Assembly: GCF_934359325.1 (NCBI RefSeq)
Contig: NZ_CAKRLH010000066.1
Coordinates: forward strand, 1 to 8,139
DNA: 8,139 nucleotides
DNA from: an uncultured Porphyromonas sp.
GTDB lineage: Bacteria > Bacteroidota > Bacteroidia > Bacteroidales > Porphyromonadaceae
Direction: 5' to 3'
Of this stretch, positions 1-4,958 are shown in pieces. Below the pieces are notes generated by a model, which saw only the letters and a program-made list of their open reading frames with translations, searched no databases and was not told where the DNA came from. How positions within the stretch are numbered: position 1 is the stretch's first letter; the number at the start of each line of letters is the position of its first letter. The position numbers were made by a program, and so were the translations under genes.

Positions 1-393
1 GAGACTCCGCTGCCTGAGTCGGAGGACTTTGCGGTCCTTATCGCTGACTACGACAGCAGCATCTGGTCTCACGATGCGCCTCGGCCGACAGTGATCAAGT
101 TCTACTTCCCCGAGTGTCCCTATTGTCAGAGGCTAAGTCCCTACTATGACCGGCTTGCGAAGGAATATGAGGGCAAGGTGCAGTTTTATGAGATCAATAC
201 GCATGACGGCGAGAGGGAGCTGTCTTTATTCAAGAAGCTTGGCGGCAAGTATGTCCCCACCATTGTTTTTATAGACAAGAGCGGCGCCTTCAAGCTGGTG
301 AGACCCATGAGTCTGTGGGGAAAGGATAAGGGCGCACTTATGGACGGTATGCGTGCGGAGACGGAGAAAATGCTCCAGAGCTACAAGCGATGA
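1..393 (+). CDS. Thioredoxin-fold protein with CPYC active site (5' end missing)
   Basis: The reading frame is open from base 1, so the gene starts outside the window and about 130 C-terminal residues are visible. A GTG at 91 lies inside the first core beta strand of the fold (VIKFYF) and is not a credible start. The sequence shows the thioredoxin pattern: a strand, the redox motif CPYC (bases 115-126), a helix (LSPYYDRLAKEYEG), a second strand (VQFYEIN), and the cis-proline segment YVPT before a strand ending in a D-K-S-G turn. A tryptophan about 17 residues before CPYC matches thioredoxin-family proteins of Bacteroides. The likely role is thiol-disulfide exchange. Whether it is cytoplasmic or exported cannot be judged because the N-terminus is missing. 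CPYC is the usual glutaredoxin motif, whereas ordinary thioredoxins carry CGPC, so its redox behaviour may differ. Its stop overlaps the phoH start by 4 bp, suggesting translational coupling. Confidence 0.85.
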   Translation, partial: ETPLPESEDFAVLIADYDSSIWSHDAPRPTVIKFYFPECPYCQRLSPYYDRLAKEYEGKVQFYEINTHDGERELSLFKKLGGKYVPTIVFIDKSGAFKLVRPMSLWGKDKGALMDGMRAETEKMLQSYKR

Positions 394-1355
394 CAGAGCA
401 CATCTACCTGATCGAGGAGGCTGACCCGGTCGTCTTCTTTGGCACCAATAGCAGCAACCTCACGCTCCTCAAGGATCTCTACCCTAAGCTCCGCATCATG
501 GCGCGCGGGTCGGTGATCAAGGTGATGGGCGCCGAGGAGGAGACCGAGGAGATCCTCAAGGTACTCCACCGGCTGGAGAAGTATGCTGCGCGATTCAATA
601 ACCTTCCCGAGACCGCCGTCCTCGAGATCGTCAAGGGCGAGTCTCCCGATCGGAAGGGCGGCGACGGCGTGATCCTCTACGGCGCCTATGGTCAGCCGAT
701 CACCCCGCGCAGTGCCCACCAGCAGGAGATGGTTCAGCTGGTGGACCAGCACGACCTCGTCTTTGCCACCGGTCCCGCGGGTACCGGCAAGACCTTCCTT
801 GCCATAGCGATGGCGGTGAAGTTTCTTAGAGAAAAGAGAGCTCGCCGGATCATTCTCTCTCGTCCTGCTGTGGAGGCGGGCGAGCGACTTGGATTCCTCC
901 CCGGGGAGATGAAGGATAAGCTCGACCCCTACCTGCAGCCCCTCTACGATGCGCTGATGGAGCTGGTCCCGCCCACGCGGCTGCACGACTATATGGACAC
1001 CGGCGTGATCCAGATCGCCCCGCTCGCCTATATGCGCGGCCGCACGCTCAATGACGCCATCGTCGTCCTCGATGAGGCACAGAATACGACCACGCACCAG
1101 ATGCGGATGTTCCTCACCCGCCTGGGTAGCGAGGCGAAGATGATCGTCACGGGGGACATGTCGCAGGTCGACCTCCCCCGAGGCGTCACCTCAGGACTAC
1201 GAGAGGCAGACCGACTCCTCCACTCGATCGAGGGGATCGGGTGGATAGACTTTGAGCGAAGCGATATCATGCGCCACGGTCTCGTGAAGAAGATCGTCGC
1301 CGTCTACGAGCAGGCGGACCGCAAGCGGGGAGCCGCTAAGGAGAAGAAGGAATAG
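390..1355 (+). CDS. phoH: PhoH-like (YbeZ-type) ATPase
   Basis: This 321-residue protein has the normal length for the PhoH/YbeZ family. Residues about 1-90 form the small KH-like N-terminal domain, and the P-loop NTPase domain follows. Visible motifs are Walker A GPAGTGKT (128-135), the family signature RPAVEAGERLGFLPGEMKDK (158-177) with PY at 180-181, and Walker B with its extension, IVVLDEAQN (224-232). A later TGDMSQVDLP (254-263) fits the superfamily 1-like sensor region. PhoH proteins are cytoplasmic ATPases linked to RNA metabolism; E. coli YbeZ works with the rRNA maturation endonuclease YbeY. No ybeY is present here. The ATG start at 390 overlaps the upstream stop (ATGA), and the N-terminus fits the family, so this start is well supported. 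The C-terminus ends in a lysine-rich tail. Family assignment is firm; the precise cellular role is inferred. Confidence 0.96.
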   Translation: MTEHIYLIEEADPVVFFGTNSSNLTLLKDLYPKLRIMARGSVIKVMGAEEETEEILKVLHRLEKYAARFNNLPETAVLEIVKGESPDRKGGDGVILYGAYGQPITPRSAHQQEMVQLVDQHDLVFATGPAGTGKTFLAIAMAVKFLREKRARRIILSRPAVEAGERLGFLPGEMKDKLDPYLQPLYDALMELVPPTRLHDYMDTGVIQIAPLAYMRGRTLNDAIVVLDEAQNTTTHQMRMFLTRLGSEAKMIVTGDMSQVDLPRGVTSGLREADRLLHSIEGIGWIDFERSDIMRHGLVKKIVAVYEQADRKRGAAKEKKE

Positions 1356-1399
1356 ACACTTTTTTACTACACACATATACATAACGTTTCCATACAATC

Positions 1400-2353
1400 A
1401 TGGCAAAAGCACTTACTCAGACCGACCTCAAGCTGCCGGGCACGACTAACGTCTTCCACGGCAAAGTCCGTGATGTATACACTCTCGATAACGGCCTCCT
1501 GGTGATGGTCGCCACCGACCGCATATCCGCTTTCGACGTGATCCTCCCCAAGGGGATCCCCTTCAAGGGCGAGATCCTCAATCGCATCGCTGCGGCTAAT
1601 CTCGATGCCACCGAGGACATTGTCCCCAACTGGAAGATCGCCACACCTGACCCGATGGTCACCATCGGTCACGCCTGTGAACCCTACAAGCTCGAGGTGA
1701 TCGTCCGCGCCATCCTCACCGGTAGCGCCTGGCGCGCCTACAAGGCCGGCGAGCGGAACCTCTGCGGCGTGATCCTGCCCGAGGGGATGAAGGAGAATCA
1801 GTACTTCGATCACCCGATCCTCACCCCGACGACCAAGGCTGACTCCGGGCATGACATGAATATCACCCCGGAGGAGATCGTGAAGCAGGGGCTGATGACT
1901 GCCGAGGAGCTGAAGGCCATCTCCGACATTGCCCTCCGTCTCTTCGAGCGCGGAAGCGAGCTGGCGAAGAAGAAGGGACTCATCCTCGTCGACACGAAGT
2001 ATGAGTTTGGTAAGAAGGACGGAAAGATCTACCTCATCGATGAGATCCACACGCCCGACTCGAGCCGCTACTTCTACGCCGACACCTATCAGGAGCTCTA
2101 TGAGGCAGGGAAGCCCCAGCGCCAGCTCTCTAAGGAGTTTGTCCGCCAGTGGCTCATCGATCACGGCTTCCAGGGCGAGAAGGGACAGCAGGTGCCGGAG
2201 ATGACCGACGCCTACTGCGACAGCGTCTCGGAGCGCTACATTGAGCTCTTCAATGACATCATGGACGAGCCCTTCGAGCGTCACGAGACCGGCGATATCG
2301 AGAAGCGCATAGAGACCAACGTCACCGACTGGATCCGTCAGCATGCCAAGTGA
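1400..2353 (+). CDS. purC: SAICAR synthetase (phosphoribosylaminoimidazole-succinocarboxamide synthase)
   Basis: PurC joins CAIR and L-aspartate using ATP to give SAICAR in de novo purine synthesis, in the cytoplasm. At 317 residues this is the longer form seen in Bacteroidetes and yeast rather than the roughly 240-residue E. coli type. The family motifs appear in order: GKVRDVY (21-27), ATDRISAFD (38-46), EVIVR (99-103) followed by GSAW (108-111), PTTKAD (143-148), LVDTKYEFG (196-204) and [10 protein letters not shown] (214-223). No key residue looks lost. The ATG at 1400 gives an N-terminus ([10 protein letters not shown]) like that of Bacteroides PurC. It lies 44 bp after phoH; that gap is A/T-rich (starting with a short T run) and has no Shine-Dalgarno sequence, which is normal for the phylum. 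I saw no clear promoter in the gap, so read-through from phoH is likely. The 3' end overlaps the next gene by 11 bp. Confidence 0.97.
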   Translation: MAKALTQTDLKLPGTTNVFHGKVRDVYTLDNGLLVMVATDRISAFDVILPKGIPFKGEILNRIAAANLDATEDIVPNWKIATPDPMVTIGHACEPYKLEVIVRAILTGSAWRAYKAGERNLCGVILPEGMKENQYFDHPILTPTTKADSGHDMNITPEEIVKQGLMTAEELKAISDIALRLFERGSELAKKKGLILVDTKYEFGKKDGKIYLIDEIHTPDSSRYFYADTYQELYEAGKPQRQLSKEFVRQWLIDHGFQGEKGQQVPEMTDAYCDSVSERYIELFNDIMDEPFERHETGDIEKRIETNVTDWIRQHAK

Positions 2354-3068
2354 GCCGAGGCGGGAGAGTCCCGCCTTCCCCACCCAGATCCGGCAGATGT
2401 TTGACCAGATCGCGCCGCAGTACGATCTGCTGAATAAGCTCAACTCGCTCGGCCTCGATCGCTACTGGCGTCGCGTGCTGGTGCAGGCTGTCGCCGGCAC
2501 CCACCCGAGACAGATCCTCGACGTGGCGACCGGCACGGGTGACGTGGCGATAGCGCTGGCGCACGCCTGTCCTGAGGCTCAGATCACCGGCATGGATCTC
2601 TCCCGGGAGATGATGGCTGTCGGTGTGCGTAAGGTGGAGGCTGCCGGGCTGGCAGATCGGATCGGATTTGGTGTCGGCGATGCGCTGGACATTGATCTGC
2701 CTGACGAGGCTGTCGATGCGGTCACCTGCGCCTTTGGCGTCCGCAACTTTGCCTCCCTGGAGCAGGGTTTCCGAGAGTTTGCTCGGGTGCTCACGCCCGG
2801 CGGCACCGTTGCTGTGCTGGAGCTAACAGAGCCGGAGAGCGGACTCCTCCACGCCGGCTACCGGCTCTACACCCGGCTCTACCTCCGGCGGATGGCGCAG
2901 CGCTACTCCGACGATCCCGAGGCGTACGACTACCTCCTCCACTCCGTGGCTCGCGTCCCAGCGAGGGAGCGAATGACCGCGCTCATGGAGCGAGCCGGTC
3001 TGGAGCAGTGCCATTACCGTATCTTCTTCCCCGGCGTCTGCGGGCTTTACGTAGCACGCAAGGCGTAG
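2343..3068 (+). CDS. ubiE: Demethylmenaquinone methyltransferase (UbiE/MenG family)
   Basis: This SAM-dependent methyltransferase of 241 residues most likely carries out the last step of menaquinone synthesis. Bacteroidales make menaquinone rather than ubiquinone, so menG would be an equally good name. Visible motifs: [20 protein letters not shown] (19-38) continuing to DRYWRR, the SAM-binding glycine loop LDVATGTGD (59-67), an acidic residue after strand 2 (MDLS, 84-87), CAFGVRNF (129-136), LTPGG (150-154) and LELTEP (159-164), the form also found in Bacteroides. The stretch after residue 180 departs from the family: the usual LPES/LPQT-type segment after AYxY reads LLHSV (198-202), and the C-terminus is [13 protein letters not shown] rather than the common LTxGIxxLY form. 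The ATG start lies inside purC, overlapping by 11 bp, so translation is probably coupled. The gene is followed by a strong hairpin. Confidence 0.94.
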   Translation: MPSEPRRESPAFPTQIRQMFDQIAPQYDLLNKLNSLGLDRYWRRVLVQAVAGTHPRQILDVATGTGDVAIALAHACPEAQITGMDLSREMMAVGVRKVEAAGLADRIGFGVGDALDIDLPDEAVDAVTCAFGVRNFASLEQGFREFARVLTPGGTVAVLELTEPESGLLHAGYRLYTRLYLRRMAQRYSDDPEAYDYLLHSVARVPARERMTALMERAGLEQCHYRIFFPGVCGLYVARKA

Positions 3069-3083
3069 TGTCGGGAAACAAAA

Positions 3084-3138
3084 AAAGCTGTCCCCCGCTC
3101 GGAGCCTGTGTTTAGGCATCCAAGCGGGGGACAGCTTT
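3084..3138. terminator. Long near-perfect hairpin, probable transcription terminator after ubiE
   Basis: The arms at 3084-3099 and 3123-3138 are perfect 16-base reverse complements with a GC-rich core (CCCCCGCT against AGCGGGGG). The apparent 23-base loop pairs further: GGA 3101-3103 with TCC 3119-3121 and GCCT 3104-3107 with AGGC 3114-3117, with A3118 bulged and GTGTTT (3108-3113) as the final loop. The hairpin begins 15 bases after the ubiE stop. On the + strand the right arm ends in TTT followed by AATT, a weak tail. On the minus strand the stem is followed by a seven-T run (complement of 3080-3086, partly inside the stem), a stronger intrinsic-terminator tail. No minus-strand gene is visible here. 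A bidirectional terminator is the simplest reading; an RNA-stabilising 3' structure or a dispersed palindromic repeat are alternatives. Confidence 0.8.
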
Positions 3139-3175
3139 AATTGTCCCAAGAAATAGGGGGAGAAAAAATTTGTGG

Positions 3176-3183
3176 TACATTTG
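3176..3183 (+). promoter_or_regulatory. Candidate Bacteroidetes -7 promoter element (TACATTTG)
   Basis: TACATTTG matches the Bacteroidetes sigma-ABfr -7 consensus TAnnTTTG at every fixed position. It lies downstream of the hairpin and about 77 bases before the ATG at 3261, where a promoter for the second gene group is expected. A start site a few bases downstream would leave a leader of roughly 70 bases. The weak point is the -33 box: no TTG or TTTG lies about 19-21 bases upstream. The nearest, TTG at 3141-3143, is too far away, and TTTG at 3169-3172 is too close. The call therefore rests on the -7 match and position alone. Confidence 0.45.
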
Positions 3184-3260
3184 AGGAAGTGGGCGAGGGC
3201 AGGGAGGAGCTATAGACTAAGGTATGATGTAGAGGTCTTGTATAGAGATCGAGATAGAGT

Positions 3261-4943
3261 ATGATAACGGCTAAGACGATATTTCTCCCGCAGATCAAGC
3301 GGAGCCTCGCGACGGAGGAGCTGCTGAGCCCGGCGGAGGTTTTTGACCACTTCCGTAGTGAGTTTGAGGCGGTCGGCATCAGCGATGCGCTGGCCACTAC
3401 GATGAATAACCATCCCTGGGCACTCCAGCGCCCGATCGTGGAGTCCTGTCGGCTCACCTTCTTCGACTACAGCTCGGAGGAGGGCAGTCGGGCATACATC
3501 CGGACGCTGGCGCTCCTGCTGACCGCTGCCGCGAGGGAGCTGAAGCTGCCTACGATGAAGCTCGAATTTGCCCTCGCTAAGGGTTACTACGGCACCATCG
3601 GCGACCGGCGTCCGACAACGGAGGAGCTGAGTCGGGTGCGTGCGTACGTCCAGCGTCTGATCGACGAGGACCTGCCGATACAGCGGACGAGACTATTTGC
3701 CGAGGAGGCGATTCAGTACATGGAGGAGCTGGGCGATGTGGACACGGCAGCCCTGATCAACGACTCCGGGCGCTACTCTGTGGTCCTCTGGGAGCTGAAG
3801 GGCTCGTACTACTATATTCTCCATCAGGTGCTGTCGCGGACGGGACAGATCCACCTCTTCGACCTCGAACCGGCTAATGACGGATTCCTGATCCGAGTGC
3901 CGGACCGGAGCGACCCCACCACACTGGCGGAGCGGGAGCTGCAGCCCAAGCTCTTCAAGGCTCTCGACTCGCAACATAGGCTGATCACCGGTCTGAGTGT
4001 GGAGGACGTGACGCCGCTCAATCTCCTAATCCGATCCGGTAGGACGACGCAGATGATCCAGGTGGCAGAGGCGCAGCAGGAGAAGCAGATCGCCGCCATC
4101 GCCTCCCACATCGCCCGTCTGCACAGGGACAAGGGGGTGTCAGCGGTGCTGATCTCGGGACCCTCTTCGTCGGGTAAGACCACCTTCTCCCGTCGACTGA
4201 CGACCCAGCTGCTGACGCACCTGATCCGGCCTTACCCGATCTCTCTGGATGACTTCTATGTCAATCGCGCGATCACCCCGCACAATGAGGCGGGACAGCC
4301 GGACTATGAGTCGGTCTATGCGCTCGACCTTCCCTTCCTCAGGGAGACGCTGAAGGGGCTGGTCCGGGGGGAGGAGATGCCTATGCCGCGGTACGACTTT
4401 ACCCTCGGACAGCGGGTGATGGACTCGAGGAATAACCTCCGACTCTCTGAGCAGGATATGATCATCATCGAGGGGATACACGGGCTCAATCCGATCATCC
4501 TCACTGATGCCGTGGAGGCGTCGTCGTACAAAATCTACGTCTCCGCCCTGACTGCCATATCCTACGACAAGCACAATTGGCTCAGCACAAGCGACAACCG
4601 CCTGCTGCGACGGATGGTGAGAGATGTGAAGTATCGTAACAAGCCGCCGGAGGAGACGCTTACCTCCTGGGCTGATGTGCGGGCTGGTGAGGAGAAGTGG
4701 GTCTTCCCCTATCAGGAGGAGGCGGACGTGATCTTCAATAGCGCCATGGTCTACGAGCTCGGGGCGCTGAGGCAGCAAGCAGAGCTGGCGATCAGTAGGG
4801 TGCCGGAGATGAGCCCAGTTTACCCGATCGCGGCGCGGCTGCAGCGGGAGCTCCGGTTCTTTGATCCGATCCCGGAGGAGCTGCTTCCTCACGGTTCGCT
4901 CCTGCGAGAGTTCATCGGTGGCAGCAGCTATCGTGACTGGTAA
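3261..4943 (+). CDS. Nucleoside (uridine-type) kinase with threonyl-tRNA-synthetase-like N-terminal region
   Basis: This 560-residue protein matches a two-part family common in Bacteroidetes and Firmicutes. Residues about 45-230 resemble the second additional domain of threonyl-tRNA synthetase: MNNHPWALQ (48-56), FFDYSSEEGSRAYIRTLALL (67-86) and LEFALAKGYYGTI (101-113). Residues about 270-510 are a phosphoribulokinase/uridine kinase P-loop domain with Walker A GPSSSGKTTF (300-309), SLDDFY (328-333), PDYESVYALD (347-356), RYDF (377-380), IIIEGIHGLNP (401-411) and an arginine-rich lid segment RLLRRMVRD..YR (447-459). The predicted activity is NTP-dependent phosphorylation of a nucleoside, probably uridine or cytidine, in pyrimidine salvage in the cytoplasm; the true substrate is not shown by sequence. 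A usual N-terminal TGS domain would occupy residues 1-45 and is at best degenerate. An in-frame TAG at 3255-3257 fixes the ATG at 3261 as the start. The next gene follows after 15 bp. Confidence 0.88.
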   Translation: MITAKTIFLPQIKRSLATEELLSPAEVFDHFRSEFEAVGISDALATTMNNHPWALQRPIVESCRLTFFDYSSEEGSRAYIRTLALLLTAAARELKLPTMKLEFALAKGYYGTIGDRRPTTEELSRVRAYVQRLIDEDLPIQRTRLFAEEAIQYMEELGDVDTAALINDSGRYSVVLWELKGSYYYILHQVLSRTGQIHLFDLEPANDGFLIRVPDRSDPTTLAERELQPKLFKALDSQHRLITGLSVEDVTPLNLLIRSGRTTQMIQVAEAQQEKQIAAIASHIARLHRDKGVSAVLISGPSSSGKTTFSRRLTTQLLTHLIRPYPISLDDFYVNRAITPHNEAGQPDYESVYALDLPFLRETLKGLVRGEEMPMPRYDFTLGQRVMDSRNNLRLSEQDMIIIEGIHGLNPIILTDAVEASSYKIYVSALTAISYDKHNWLSTSDNRLLRRMVRDVKYRNKPPEETLTSWADVRAGEEKWVFPYQEEADVIFNSAMVYELGALRQQAELAISRVPEMSPVYPIAARLQRELRFFDPIPEELLPHGSLLREFIGGSSYRDW

Positions 4944-4958
4944 TCTTCTTTTCCCTAT

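Noticed and set aside
91..93. GTG as the start of the thioredoxin-like gene
   Set aside because: The frame stays open to base 1 and the upstream residues fit the family; starting here would delete the first strand and helix of the fold.
381..1097. Long antisense open frame opposite phoH (238 codons)
   Set aside because: It lies entirely opposite a confidently assigned gene, its translation is rich in L, V, G, D, E, R and H without any recognisable motif, and such frames are a common by-product of GC-rich codon use.
1356..1399. Possible promoter in the A/T-rich gap before purC
   Set aside because: The closest match, TAACGTTT, does not fit TAnnTTTG, and no -33 element is visible; the gap could simply be an A/T-rich translation-initiation region.
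1367..2443. Long antisense open frame opposite purC (358 codons)
   Set aside because: It covers a gene with all its family motifs on the plus strand, shows repetitive L/V/G/D-rich composition, and has no supporting start context or domain.
4944..4958. Possible single fused kinase-peptidase gene, since both lie in the same frame
   Set aside because: A TAA stop at 4941-4943 separates them, both proteins have normal termini, and an ATG follows after five codons; this is ordinary operon spacing.
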